A stretch of 64,000 nucleotides of DNA from Ephydatia muelleri (Eukaryota; Porifera; Demospongiae; Spongillida; Spongillidae): the NCBI GenBank assembly GCA_013339895.1, contig JABACO010000020.1, positions 6,389,901-6,453,900 of the forward strand, written 5' to 3'. The stretch's first letter is position 1; each line of letters starts with the position of its first letter. The notes under the pieces are model-generated. The model was not told the DNA's origin, made no database searches, and saw only the letters and a list, made by a program, of their open reading frames with translations. The position numbers and the translations under genes were made by a program. Below are positions 1 to 12,359 of this stretch, one piece after another.

Positions 1-299
1 GAACAAGAGTGTCACAAATTGGACTTGTGGCTTGCAATGCAAGGTGCACAGGGCACACTTGAACAATAGTGCACTCCAAGAGCTGTTCAAAAACAAACTC
101 GCAAAAGATGAAGCAACAATAATGGAGCATGCAGTGTACCACATACAGTGCAGTAGTTGTTGGAAGTTCAGATCCATTGGTCTGTTACCTTATGCAGCAT
201 GCAGAGAGTCAGATACACAGTTGGTCATAAAGTGTATCAGTACTATATACATGTAACACAGGCACAATTGTATACATAATGCTTAAAAGTCCCTCACCA

Positions 300-545
300 A
301 CTTAGTTGAAAAGGGTTTCAGTCTCATCGAGGGACCTTCTGTTAATGGATCGGACAATGCCCTTGCCAAAATGTTTTGGCATTATGGGCGAGCAAGGGGC
401 TGAAGCTATTCACTTGCACTTCAACTCTGATCTGGCGACGTACAGCTGCATCTTAACAAGGTGGAAAGCCTCTAAAGAGTCACGCAGGAGCATTTTCTGA
501 ACTTCGTCCACCAAAAGCCAAAAGGAAAAAACCTGTCCGTCAATT
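300..545 (+). mobile_element. C-terminal relic of RAG1-RING-linked transposase-like family
   Basis: The + strand reads a short stretch ending in MPLPKCFGIMGEQGAEAIH and then HFN...TYSCI. The GEQGAE-H-FN-TY pattern is one I recall from the C-terminus of a family of large transposase-like proteins in sponges and cnidarians, some of which begin with a RAG1-type RING. No full gene surrounds it, and the frame closes at 500 with further related-looking sequence behind it. I treat it as a decayed DNA-transposon fragment. The family assignment rests on memory of the motif, not on a search. Confidence 0.35.
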
Positions 546-1029
546 AGAGCGCATACACACTGTACCATGTAAGATAAACATGGCGGCAGTTTACAGGTAT
601 ATTCACGAGCAATAAATGGCCATCAAAGAAAAGACAAATATACTGTAATTCACCTTGCGTCTATGATATGTGCACAAAAGCTTTCGCAGTTTCCTCTGGC
701 GGATAGTTCAGTCCAAGGCTTTTTCTGAACCCTACAGTAGGCTAACAAACCCGAGTGCTAAGAAAATGTTGACCAAGTTTTTCATATCTTTTGGTAGAAC
801 ATGGAATGCTAATACTATAACCTAGTGCTTGTTATAAATGCCCCGTGAAGCGGTAACAAAGTGCATAGCCTTAAACAAAAGCAGCTGGTAATTAAGGAAA
901 AAATGAGGTAGCATGCGCGACGTATAGGTTTTTGTCCACTCATCCACAACCCGTGGCTAATTTAAATTATTTACAATGAATATTAGAATAGAAGCGTCCT
1001 TACATCCTTTTAGGGAGTACAAATAAGAC

Positions 1030-3791
1030 ATGTCGGATGCAGGTCTATTTGTGGTTGGAAAGAACACACCCTTACCACTCAAGGACGTGTCCGTCAAAGC
1101 CCATATCAATGGATTCTTGGTGGGACTTGACTCCACACTCAAGTACTCCAACGCGGGAGCGGACCCTATCGAAGTGGTTTTCAGATTCCCTCTAGAGGAG
1201 TCCTTTGCGGTAGTCGGACTGGAGGCGGTCATCGATGGACGAAAGGTGAAAGCCGTCATACGAGAGAAGGAAGAGGCTCGTCAGATGTACGACGACGCCA
1301 TTGCCAGCGGTCATTCGGCAGCGCTAGCCGAGGAGAAGAAGGGAGACATTTTCAGCATCTCTCTGGGAAATCTACCTCCACGGAAAGATGCGGAGCTTCA
1401 TCTGAAGTTAGCAGGACAGCTTCCGTTGGACGCAGAAGGCGGCGTGCGCTTTAGCCTTCCCGCGGTCCTCAAGCCGCGATACACTCCCGTTGGTTCTACG
1501 GATCCTCTGGCCAAGATAGAAGCGGCCTCACACCACGGATCAGCTCCAGCCGTGTTTAGCTTCCATCTGGAGGTAGCCAGTCGAGGAGTGTCAGACGTCA
1601 CCTCGCCCACTCACCAGTTGAATAAGGAAACAAGAGGTGGAGTAATCAAGGCCTCCATCAACGAGGGACAGCCCCTAGACAAGGATCTGGTGGTCGTTGT
1701 CCAGTACAAGAGTCCCTACGAGCCAAAGGCCATTGTGGAGAATGGAGAGAAGGGTGCAGATAAAGAGTCCATGATGTCAGGTCCAGTGGTGATGTTGAAC
1801 TTCTTCCCACAGTTCAAGAGCAGCAAAGCTGCCTGTGAGTTCATCTTCCTAGTTGACCGCAGTGGTAGCATGGGTGGAGAGTTCATCAAGAGTGCTCGTG
1901 AAACACTGATCTTGTTTCTGAAGAGCATCCCTCCAGGCTGTTCCTTCAACATCATAGGCTTTGGGGATGACTATGTAAAACTATTTCCATCAAGTGTCCC
2001 CTACAACCAGGAGAACCTTGACAGAGCCATCCAACATGCAGAATGTGTGGAAGCAGATCTAGGAGGGACAGAGCTCCTCCCACCTCTGCGGTTCATCTTT
2101 GGACAGCGGCTCCTTGAAGGTCTTCGTCGCCAGGTGTTTGTCCTGACTGATGGTTCTGTAAGCAACACAGAGGCCTGCATCCAGGAGGTGAAGAGGAATG
2201 TGGAAAGAGCAAGGTACACAATAGAACCCGTATATCTTAGTGCCCACTGACATTTTTAACTACGAGCTTCTGTAGTAGGTTTACAAGTGAGAGTATGTAT
2301 TCTCCTCTCACAGATGTTTCACATTTGGTATTGGTTCTGGAGTGTCCACACATCTGGTGAATGGACTGGCTCAGGCAGGAAATGGGACTGCAGAGTTCAT
2401 CCAAAGTGGAGAGAGACTGCAACCAAAGGTAGAATGCAGGACTATGGTATTTTACTTTGCATGCTACGACCATGTGAGGGGGTAGGTAGTGAATATGGGT
2501 GCAGAACATTAAGTTAGTACCAAGTAGGTTGTGGTAGCAATTTACAACTGTTGTATCGGTATGTATACTATTTTAAGGCATTGCACTTAATTGGCTGGAA
2601 GTAGATGATGCTGGCCTGCATAAACCAACAGATGTACTGTTTGTTATTCCTGGGTTTAGTTTTTGATATGAACTTTAGTGATGACATCATGTTTAATGTT
2701 TCCTCCACATTCAGATCATTCGTAGCCTCAAGCAAGCCTTGCAGCCTTCTGTCACAAACCTGAGAGTGGAGTTCCAGCTTCCTGCTGGCTTTGAGGTCAC
2801 ACAAGCCCCCTCCAAAGCTCCTGTGCTGTTCAGTGGGGACAAGGCTGTGGTGTATGGGATCCTGAAGGGACCCTCTGAGCTGATGTCTCCAGTGGACTGC
2901 ACTGCCTCTCTCAAGGGTCAGATCCTGGACCAGCCATTGGAGTACTCCATTCCATTTGAAGTACCTGGCAACAGTCCCTCCTACCCCATCCCCATCATCC
3001 ACCATCTTGCAGCCAAGGCCCTGATCAAGGACTGGGAAAGGGATGGAGGGAACAAGAAGTCAGAGATAGTGAAGCTGAGCATTGAGTCGAGTGTGGTGTC
3101 CAGTCACACAGCATTTGTGGCAATAGATGAGAGCAACCAGCCAGTGAGGGGAGCCATGAAGACATGGGACATTACTGCCAGTACTCTTGCTGTGTCCTGG
3201 GAAGAGTCTGAAGATGAAGAGTGCGAAGGTGGAGAGTGTGAAGAAGAAGAGTGCGAAGATAGAGGTGGCATACAGGATTATATTCCATCTTGTGATGGCA
3301 AAGGCATCAACGTTTGCCATGATGAGGAGTATGCAGAATTGGCCATCAGTGATGAGATGGATGACAGATGTGTGAAACTGTCCATTGAAATATGTAAGAT
3401 GAAGGAAGATATCTCTATTGTGGAGAAGGAATACAATTCATCAATGTCTCGCTCCAGTTGTGGCTATCGTGGGACTACTGACTCCTTGTCCAGTCTCATA
3501 TCCTTGCAACAAGCGGATGGGTCGTGGAAGTTGAATGATGTCATTGCAAAGGTCCTCTCCAAGAGCCTCAAGGAGCTGAGTGATGCATGTCCAGTCAAGT
3601 GTGATGGGGGAGTGGCCACCCTATGGGCCACCATCCTCTGTGTTGTGTACCTGGAGCTGAAGCATCCATCCCAAAAGGATGAATGGGAACTGATTGCCAT
3701 GAAGGCAGAGCTGTGGTTGGATGGTCAATCCCTTCCTGCTGGAGCTGATCTCAATACAATGAAAGCAGCTTCAAGGAAAATTATTGCTTAG
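1030..3791 (+). CDS. VWA5A: VWA5A-like protein (VIT + vWA domains), copy 1
   Basis: Three exons are supported: 1030-2213, 2314-2428 and 2715-3791, giving 791 residues, close to the 786 of human VWA5A. The donor aag|gtacac joins cag|atgttt to give the reading RARCFTFGIGSG, which matches the family. A VIT domain covers about residues 1-130. The vWA domain covers about 270-440, with an intact MIDAS: D276-R-S-G-S280, T347 in GGTE and D384 in VLTDGS. The C-terminus carries SLISLQQADGSWKL and the WATI...EWELIAMKAELWL block of the family. Between vWA and C-terminal parts lies a Glu/Cys-rich acidic linker encoded at about 3180-3270. VWA5A proteins are cytosolic and of unclear function; metal-dependent protein binding is the usual idea. 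Compared with copy 2 and the human protein, copy 1 has an altered FGDDYVKLF loop in vWA. Confidence 0.9.
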
Positions 3792-4897
3792 GGTACTTCG
3801 GCTGTTTAGGTAGTGGGGAAAAAAAAGTGGCATAATTGTAAACAGGTAGAAAATTCTGGTAGAAAATTGTATCTAGAAATGTGATTTGATACGGTAACTA
3901 CTACTTTATGTGATTTTCAGTATCAATTATTGACATTTTGCCATTGTAAACTTTTGTTGCCAATGTCAGGTAATGAAGATTGTGAGCCAACAGTTCTGCA
4001 AAGGCAGCATCACATTAGACAGAACCACAACATAAACATGGGTGTACCTATCAGAGTCCAGCTATTACTTTATTTTCATAGAAAATGAGTGCGTGAACCA
4101 TTACATTTCCAACACCCTACCATTTGTGCAATGAAATTTGTGCAGGAAACATAATCAGTTTATCATTTTTTACTAGTACTAGTGTCAGCAGAATTGATTG
4201 CACTGGCTTTACAGAATAGATAGGCAAGTAATATAACCCCACCTACCTACCTCCCTCACTCACACACACACATTGAAAGTATAAGACGCAATCTGGTGAA
4301 GTAAAATTTATTAATGCCAAAACCAGAGTATCGTGACAAGCACTGCATAGTTATGTGGGAGGGACTAATAATTACTGTACTAGGAAACCCCTGCATGGCA
4401 TCTCACTATGGGCTGGCTAAATCTGCACAAATACCATTCTTACCAGGTATGTGCAATCTGAGTTTTAGCCTGTCCTTATTTGGTTATGTATGGCACTAAG
4501 AGTGTGTGTGTGTGTTTTTTGTTTAATATGGATGTTCCCTGTTTGTGCTATCATTCATAAGCTCATTTATATACATAATACGCAAACCACGTGGACTGCT
4601 AAACTTGCACACATGCCACAGTATTATCAGATGTTACAGATTATGTAGCTGTGTGCATGTGGCCTTGGTGCCATGAGGGAGTGACAACTGCTTTCATTAG
4701 CATGACTGTGGGATGTATATGTTTCCAACACGTCTTTCTATTACTGTAGTCTTATTCTGTAAAAACATCTGGTGCAAGCCTTAAATTTTGCATGTTTCCA
4801 CTGGAAAATTGTGCACAAAACCAGACCAGTTTTCTGCTAGCATGCAATATGGATTCCATCAGTTTTGCATAATACATAATAGATTGGCAAGTGATAT

Positions 4898-4936
<39 letters not shown>

Positions 4937-5998
4937 CACACAACACATCACACACAAACACACACCACACACACATACATACACACAGTAATAATATGAG
5001 ACAGTTATTATCATCTCTCCCACGTAACTATAAAGTGGTTGCTATAATCTTTCGGAATTCTTGATTTTGTTGTACAACAATCAATTGATCTAACTCTATG
5101 TCTTTATTCCAAGTCTGGGGACCAGACACCTGGCATTATACAGCCACATGCTCAATGCCTCTGGTCCCCAGACTACTGTATGGCCTCTGTGGGCATACAA
5201 ATCTGCACCTGGTGAAATCCAACGCAAATGCCATACTCACCAGCTGCATACAAGCTTGGCTTCAAATGTAGAGATAACCAATGGTGAGAACCATCCATGC
5301 TCAACTTTGCATATTCTGACATCAAAGAATTGCTTTTTTGTTTCTGTTCAAGGCAATTGTAGCACTGTAGGAGAGATGTTTTGGCAAAAGGGTTGTTGTA
5401 AACTTTGACTTCAAAGGTAGGCTATCAATTCTGTATGCAGAAGTTTCCAGTCTGCAACTGCTTCAAGTTGAGCCCTGTCACAAGTATTTGCACTTTTGTG
5501 GTTCCCCAGTGGGGTTGCAGGTGAGCCTCAGTAAGCAACGTTGTGACAACCTTCTAACAATAGTGAGATGCTGTATAGTCTCTCAGTTCATTGTGCTTCA
5601 TTGGTATACCAAACCTCAATCTACTAACTTGCAGTCAAACATTTCTCTGCATTGGTGAATGCTTTTGTGCTTTACGAGGCTATATAGGTCACAACGTTTG
5701 TGAAGAGAGAAAATGTGAGTAAAATAGTACAAGATGATGACGTCATCTCCACAAGTTTAGAGAAAATGGAACAAGTAACTAAAAACATTCTCTATGAGAA
5801 AGTTGGTGGTATATAGGATTTGAAGGCTATAGAGTGAGCCTTGCATGTACATGTACACTGAACATTGTTTCCCTACCTGGTCTAGTGCATGTGCTTGTGC
5901 CACATCAATGAAAGTTCTGATCACATATATTGTGACATTTTCCATATAAGGAGAATGCGTTGATGAACTTTGACACTTGATCAGTTACCTCTCCTGAT
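3792..5998. other. intergenic stretch with CA microsatellite and hairpin
   Basis: I see no supportable gene here. The stretch holds a CA-type microsatellite at about 4904-4988 and a 15-bp inverted repeat at 5112-5126/5160-5174. Open frames are short and show no recognisable domain. Confidence 0.5.
5112..5174. repeat. 15-bp perfect inverted repeat
   Basis: The arms agtctggggaccaga (5112-5126) and tctggtccccagact (5160-5174) are perfect reverse complements with a 33-base spacer. They could form a stem-loop or be the ends of a tiny palindromic element. No function can be assigned. Confidence 0.75.
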
Positions 5999-6600
5999 TA
6001 GTCTCTCTTGTGCCATCTTTGATATAGATAGCACAGAGTCTGGATGTTAGGTACCTGTAAATGTTTAAGTTGTATGACATACACATGCATAGCCTTCAAT
6101 GCCTTGTGTACATGGTTGCCAATAAATGCCCCCCCCCCCCCCCCCCCCCCCCCCCCGCTGTCATACACCAAATGATTGCAATGCATTGTCAAGTGTCTTG
6201 ACAAAGGGCCCTTCTTTTTCAGAGTACCCTCTTTTCACAGTTGCTGTGCATTTCCCCACTTCTGCTTCCTACATTGAACTAACTTGAATACAATTGTGCA
6301 TGTTGTATAATGATTGCCTTCACTGATTTCTTTTTTTGCAGCAGATTGCTTCAAAAGCTCCACAGCAAGAGGGTTTACCTCTCCATGCACTAAGGCCACA
6401 TATGTTGCTACCTGCTGCAATACTTCCTGTGAATGCTGAGCATTTTCAAGGTCTACTTGGAGTAATGGACGCCTTTGCAGTGCCAGGCTGTACTTGGAAA
6501 AATTGGAAGAGTCGAAATCAGTTGTATGAGATGCCAGTTCCAAATCCAGTTGACAGCATAGAGCTTCTAGCAAATGGAGCATCTTAGTGAAGATCCCTGG
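5998..6600 (-). mobile_element. possible transposase-family relic with a poly-G expansion
   Basis: On the - strand a frame reads VYDS, then a run of glycines encoded by a poly-C run (+ strand, 6127-6157), then AFIGNHVHKALK. The FIGNHVHKAL motif resembles a conserved segment of the same transposase-like family proposed at 300-545 and 20.1-21.6 kb. Upstream on the same strand, 6582-6345 is open and predicted helical (QVDLENAQHSQEVLQQVA). Parts could belong together as decayed exons, but I cannot prove it. The homopolymer lies inside what was once coding sequence, so the unit is not functional. Confidence 0.3.
6127..6157. repeat. poly-C homopolymer of about 31 bases
   Basis: An uninterrupted C run on the + strand (G run on -). 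Its exact length is likely unreliable in any assembly. Confidence 0.9.
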
Positions 6601-6939
6601 AGACCAGGTGGGCAGATGTGCATGGTGTTTAACTCAAATAGTTGTAATATCGGGATTTATTTTCCTGTGAAACGGGGATGTCAAAAATAGGTACTGAGAT
6701 GCAGTTAAAGAACTTACGTGCATCTTTTCTAATACTGCCTGATGAGACATGGCACTGGTGGTCATTACACATATCCACTAGTGACCTTTCTGTGGCATGC
6801 CCTTAAACGGATAGAGGTGTAGCCATCTGGTTACTTGGAATTTTGCAATATAGGCAAGGGTAGCATCTAGTTGCATGGTCATCATTTCACATTATGCTTG
6901 CGTTTAGTATACCACTTACACTGTGCCAATTAAATGTTT

Positions 6940-7110
6940 TCCGACCGTGTAGAATGCGTGTATGCACTCTGCTTACACGTGTTTAACTCTTGCGGTAAAC
7001 ACGGTGTATACAGCAGTGGATAACTAGTACTGTCTTACACTCTAGTGTATAACTTATGGATAACAACTGTGTATAACGCCGTGTATGGAGATGATAACAA
7101 GCGTACAACA
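6940..7110. repeat. cluster of degenerate gtgtataac motifs
   Basis: Variants of gtgtata(a)c and ggataac occur repeatedly in both orientations over about 170 bases (for example cggtgtatac, gtggataact, gtgtataact, tggataacaa, gtgtataacg). The same motif family is clustered again at 19450-19625 and near 19930. Role unknown; it may be the body of another dispersed repeat. Confidence 0.5.
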
Positions 7111-7689
7111 ACAAGAGTGAATGCAACACGAAACTATCTGTATAACTCCGCATATTTATGACGCGTTGTGACGATCGCATATTCTTATTTTTATTTTTAT
7201 AATAGTGGAAAAGAAATTTAATCAAATCAAAACGTATATGCAGGTACATGTAAATACAGTGCATGAGCACATGATCTGAGATGCCACCAAATTAAAGTCT
7301 CAGTGTTCGCGGCTAGGATTTCACCGTCCAGGCTTGCAAACCAGCCGGGGCCTGTAACTGGAGAAGAGATCCATCAATCCTTTCTTTCCTGGCCACTTTC
7401 CATGTGTCTGTTCCCCGTCTATCCAGCTCATCCATCCAATTGTGTATTCTTCCGATCTCCAGCTAGGCCGTTCTATTTTCCCATCACCCGTAGTTTCTTT
7501 CTCCGACATCATGCCAGTTGCAATGCACTTCCATGCCTCCATTTCTTCATTTGTAAGGACTTTACTGCGGCGCTCCCAAAGCTAGTTAATGACACTACAT
7601 TCGTAACGCTATGATTATACAATGTACCCTTTGCTGCATTGCTCGCGCGCTTATTCGCTTTTGGCAGATATATGAATAAATCAACAAAT

Positions 7690-8507
7690 GGGACAGTGCC
7701 CGCGAAAAGGGACCTAGTGTATTTATATAAAACGATATAAAATTTTGTTCATATAAAACTGATATAACTTCCGAACGGTACACGCCATTGACTTCCTATT
7801 TTCAACACTTCATACTACACCATTTCTCTACGGTACAATACTTTTTGGGGTCTTGCACTTGCTCCGTGCCTGTATTGCAACGTCCGATACCCCACAAGGT
7901 ATGAACCCGTCATAACTTTCGGCAGGAGTAATCAAATCGCTTCAAATTCGGTATGTAGATAGAGAGGTCCTATACCTATCTATTTGTTCTGTTCGTTAAT
8001 TTTTATGCAATCCGTTACGGAGATACAGTTGAACAAACTACGTGCACATTTTCGCGCTCGTTTCGCGCCAATGATTTGGGCAAATTGCGCTCCGCTCAAT
8101 GTATGGGGAGGCGGGGATTATTACATTGGCGCGAATCAAGCGGGAAAACGTGCACGTAGTTTATTCAACTGTATCTCCGTAACAGATGGCATAAAAATTA
8201 ACGAACAGAACAAATCGATAGGTATAGGACCTCTCTATCTACATACCGAATTTGAAGCGATTTGATTACTCCTGCCGAAAGTTATGACGGGTTCATACCT
8301 TGTGGGGTATCGGACGTTGCAATACAGGCACGGAGCAAGTGCAAGACCCCAAAAAGTATTTTACCGTAGAGAAATGGTGTAGTATGAAGTGTTGAAAATA
8401 GGAAGTCAATGGCGTGTACCGTTCGGAAGTTATATCAGTTTTATATGAACAAAATTTTATATCGTTTTATATAAATACACTAGGTCCTTTTTCGCGGGCA
8501 CTGTCCC
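7690..8507. mobile_element. 818-bp foldback element, flanked by AAAT
   Basis: The left half (7690 to about 8075) is repeated almost exactly as its reverse complement in the right half (about 8122-8507), leaving a loop of under 50 bases. The ends read gggacagtgcccgcg and cgcgggcactgtccc. AAAT directly flanks both sides (7686-7689 and 8508-8511), which fits a 4-bp target duplication. The two arms are close to identical, which suggests a recent insertion or arm conversion. No transposase is encoded, so the element is non-autonomous. The inner arm sequence is related to the large foldback at 11242-18900. Confidence 0.9.
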
Positions 8508-9061
8508 AAATGAATGAATTGGAACAGAACATGTGACTTACACTGTACTTCTATATATTGGAATACACTTAATTCCTGATGAAGTCTTACAAACTCCTTC
8601 GTTGTGGGGACTTTCCAAACTATATGCATGTGAATAAAACTTTTAGCAGAACTTACAAAAGCATGCTTGCTAACGGCTCTTCGGTTCTGAGTTGTGAACC
8701 TTCATCGAAAGATTTTAAAAGTTTGTGTACGCTGCTCTACTCGATTGAAAGCATGCATGCATTGAGCAAATGAATGGCTGCTAATTTAGCTTGGCAAACC
8801 TGAAGACACAACGGAGTACGTCTTTTCCTTTTTGCAGGCTCTGCTGTGGCCTCTGATGTACAAGTCCCTTTATCAGCCTCTAACGCCTGCACTTTGATTT
8901 CAAGGGTACTCAATTTCCCTCCATTTTTCATTCACTTTGGCCATCTCATTGGCGACAAGTGATTTGACGTCATTATCTACTGGAGCTGGTATTCTACTAC
9001 CGCGAGAGATGACAGATCTTGGTGACGCGAGGTCATCATTATAAGGAAGTGCTTTATTTAC

Positions 9062-9098
9062 TGGTACACACACACCGTGACACAACACACACACACAC

Positions 9099-9136
<38 letters not shown>

Positions 9137-9166
9137 GGCACACACACACAACACGCACACACACCG

Positions 9167-9217
<51 letters not shown>

Positions 9218-9252
9218 CACACACGCACACACACACAGACACGCACACAACA
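9062..9252. repeat. compound CA microsatellite
   Basis: About 190 bases of CA dinucleotide with interruptions such as ccggcacac and acgcac. Confidence 0.95.
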
Positions 9253-9940
9253 CACTATCTGCATGCGGAGGGTATTCTTGCCGGAGGTGCTACTTCACTC
9301 GATCGTTTCTATTGAAAATTAGAACACATGCAACATTGTATTCCATCATGTGTAACATACTTATGTGCATGCATGACAAATTCGACACGAAGATCTTCCA
9401 GCTGATCCGTAAAACGATTCAGCATTTTGCAGGCCTATCTCAGGTGAAACTTCATCGGAGTCGACGAAACTGTTAGGACCAGAATATAATGATCTTCTTG
9501 GTGAATACGTGTACCTGTCCATCAAAAGACTCGAGCAGTCGATTTTCAATGAATCATACTCCGCAGCTGCCCATCCATGCGCACGTGCATTTTTCAAATT
9601 TCTAATTTCACATCAGCTTTATTTTTACCCTTGTACAATACATGGAAGGACCAAATAAGCGATACAGATGCTCAGTGGCGGATCCAGGGGGGGGTCTAAG
9701 GGGTCTAAAGACCCCCCCCTCGGCCCGACCAGCTATGAATAAATTAACTTATGAATACTTAATTACATGATTGACGAGTTGAAAAACGAAGCGTTTAGTG
9801 AACGCGAGTGAACTGATTAGCATTCGACCCAAAGTGTGTGTGAGTGTGTGTGTGGGGGGGGGGGGTCTAAAGCCAAGGCCCTCCAAGCGTGTTTAATTAG
9901 TATTACTGCTGCGCGATGGAATGGTGCGATCAAGAAGTAA

Positions 9941-10116
9941 AGGTCGGCATACACGGGGCGACTTCCTGCCGACTTGTCGCATGCAACTCGAATGAATATG
10001 CATGGGTAAAAGTTCCGTAATTGTTTAGTTTACTGATGGTTTGCGGAACATTTGTCCATATTCATTTGAGTTGCATGCGACAAATCGGCAGGAAGTCGCC
10101 CCGTGTATGCCGGCCT
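9941..10116. mobile_element. 176-bp Harbinger-like MITE nested in the 9673-10546 element
   Basis: Terminal inverted repeats begin aggtcggcatacacgggg and end with the matching reverse complement. The match continues through cgacttcctgccgac and the gcatgcaactc segment, so nearly the whole element folds. TAA flanks both sides (9938-9940, 10117-10119). A 3-bp TAA duplication is typical of PIF/Harbinger elements, which is why I make that call. Confidence 0.75.
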
Positions 10117-10388
10117 TAAGCGATCAAAAGAAGATAGTTTACCTGGTAAAGCTAAATCAAGTAGGTATATAATACTATTAACGGTAAAACGTGTGTGTCG
10201 TTTAGACCAGAATACAGTCACAATGGCTTTGCGTAGAGTTTTCTATTCGCTATCCTTATAAGACCACGTTGACTCACGCAGGCTTCTACGCGCGTATATT
10301 AATCAATTCCCCCTTGCTAGCTATCAATATTGAATACACTTTAAAAGTATGCTTATTTTCATGCTAAATGAACGCAAAAGTGAAAAAG

Positions 10389-10488
10389 CGGCTGGGGCTT
10401 CGCCCCAGCCCCCACTGGGGGAGCTTACAGCGCTCCCCCAGACCCCCTAGCTGTTACGGGAGGGGGCACGCCCCCTCCCGTACCCACC
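10389..10488. repeat. three consecutive GC-rich hairpins
   Basis: Three near-perfect stem-loops follow one another: gctggggcttcgccccagc, then ctgggggagc pairing with gctcccccag, then acgggagggggc pairing with gccccctcccgt. They lie inside the 9673-10546 element and probably belong to it. Confidence 0.7.
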
Positions 10489-10551
10489 CTCGCTTGTGAA
10501 TATAGTTATTAGACCCCCCCTTCCAGAAATCCTGGATCCGCCGCTGATGCT

Positions 10552-11241
10552 GGATGTGTCAACAAGACTTATCACGATCTGTCTAATGTCATACGACAAA
10601 GAATACTAATACGCCACAAGAAAGAAATAACTTCAGCGTTGATATGGAAGAAGAGAGCAGCGATATGGATAAGGTATAGATTTAAATATATAAGGTGATA
10701 AAATTAATGCCGTATTTTCATCAAACCATCATGCAATTCTTTCAAAGTGTTATGAAAGGTATTTAAATGACACAGAACTTACTGCTTTGTCGGCTGTGTA
10801 TCACATACTATATCCCAATATAAACCAATTTGAGCAGCCAGTTTCTCGCCGACATTTGATTTGCAGTGATATTCAGTGAAATACACCGAGAACGTTTATC
10901 AGCAAAATCAAAATCTCAACGTTCTGCTGTGGTTATGGCATCCTGGTATGATTCTGATGGGCAAGTCAACCTGCACACTACTGCATCATACAGATTTGAA
11001 ATTGTGCAGTATTTCTTGAAGCATGCATATCGTATTGATGTTTCGGACGAACCCAGCATGAAATATACTGACCACTTGTTTGCTAACGTTACATGCATTA
11101 TACTGCGTTATTGAAGCAGTTAACTGGTTAGCTAAATGTCGATATCACTTTGTACATGTAAAGAAAGAAATTGACACCGATAAGCATGTGGCAATATGCA
11201 TGCATAGATTATTCTACATATTGCAATCAGTTATAATAATT
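10552..11241. other. non-coding gap
   Basis: Between the two mobile elements there are only short open frames with no recognisable domain. I see nothing that can be supported here. Confidence 0.4.
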
Positions 11242-12122
11242 GGGACAGTTTCCGCGAAAATTGCCCCACGGATATATTATAAAATGTTATAAACATGCAT
11301 CGCGGGTGAATCGCTATAACCTCCCAACGGTTAACGCTATCGACTTCCTATTTTCAAAACTTCATACTACACCACTTCACTACAAGGAAACCTATTTTGG
11401 GGCCTTGCACTAGTATCTTGCTGATGCTACGAAGTCCGATACCCCATGGGGTACAAAACCGCCACATCTTCAGCTAGGAGAGTTTAAATCGCTTCATATT
11501 CAGTATGTACGTACAGGGGTCGTGTTGCTATTGTTGTGTTCAGTTCGTTAATTTTTACTCTATCCGTCACGGAGATACAGCTGTGCAAAGTTAATGCACA
11601 TTTCCCGCTCGATTGCACCATTTTTGCATGCAACCCGTGTTCCATTCTCCCAATCCACAATAAATTTTGATAACTTCTTTGTTCCGCCCATTTCTCCCTT
11701 AAACTAAGCTAGCCGTTCCCAACTGTTTTTGTCTCACTCAGGCAGTGAGTTTATGCGGGAAAGTTAAAAGATGAAGAACGCTGCTCAGTTCCAGACGATC
11801 GTACCAAATTAACGGACCCAAGTGAATGGTTGCAGTATAACCTTGAGCCTCCCACGTCGCCGGCAGTATTCAAAACGGCACGCGTAAGGCCACATCATCC
11901 TCTAGTCGTGTAATAAAGCTTTCCTATTTGCCATCATCTTGCTAAAATCATCGTCTTATATCTGCCACGCTCACTCGGCTACGACTGCAATGATTTCGGT
12001 CTCACACAACTTTCAGCTCACACATAGTACATGAACTCATGCTGGCTCCCACTTGTGCACACACTTGCATTGTTGCGTACATGGCCCTGTACACTATCGT
12101 ATGGCATATTCATATTTTCTTA

Positions 12123-12125
12123 TAC

Positions 12126-12219
<94 letters not shown>
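12123..12219. repeat. CA microsatellite in left foldback arm
   Basis: About 97 bases of (CA)n. Its mirror in the right arm is the (GT)n run at about 17955-18033. Confidence 0.95.
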
Positions 12220-12221
<2 letters not shown>

Positions 12222-12359
12222 ATGTACAGCGTACTTGCACACACCAGTTATACATGTGGCAAACAATACACCTGTCTGATGATGGTACAAACACTCTCAC
12301 TCACAAACATTGTCATATGGACATGTACATGTATTCTGTTCAATTCAGCTGATTGCATT

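Larger units (their letters stand above)
7313..9600 (-). pseudogene. broken multi-exon gene of unknown function, interrupted by a foldback element
   Basis: Going down the - strand there are three coding-like blocks. Block one is 9597-9361 (NARAHGWAAAEYDSLKID). Block two is about 9050-8780 (DVKSLVANEMAKVNEKWREI, then LEIKVQALEADKG and a basic PAKRKRR). Block three is about 7600-7313 (LTNEEMEAWKCIATGMM, then RPSWRSEEY and WMDELDRRGTDTWKVA, ending at a tag stop). The middle block looks like a short coiled coil. The last block resembles the C-terminal WRS segment of small proteins that travel with DNA transposons in sponges and cnidarians. The reading frame shifts at least once in the middle block and once in the last, and a CA microsatellite and the foldback at 7690-8507 lie between the blocks. 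I therefore call it decayed; linking the blocks into one gene is inference. Confidence 0.33.
9673..10546. mobile_element. non-autonomous DNA element with CAGYGGCGGATCCAGG ends
   Basis: The left end cagtggcggatccagg (from 9673) is matched by the reverse complement of the right end, cagcggcggatccagg (ending 10546). The 5-mer atgct flanks both sides (9668-9672 and 10547-10551), an apparent target duplication. The interior holds G/C runs next to each end, a nested MITE (9941-10116) and three GC-rich hairpins (10389-10488). No coding sequence is seen. These termini are common in animal genomes, but I cannot fix the superfamily from the sequence alone. Confidence 0.8.
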
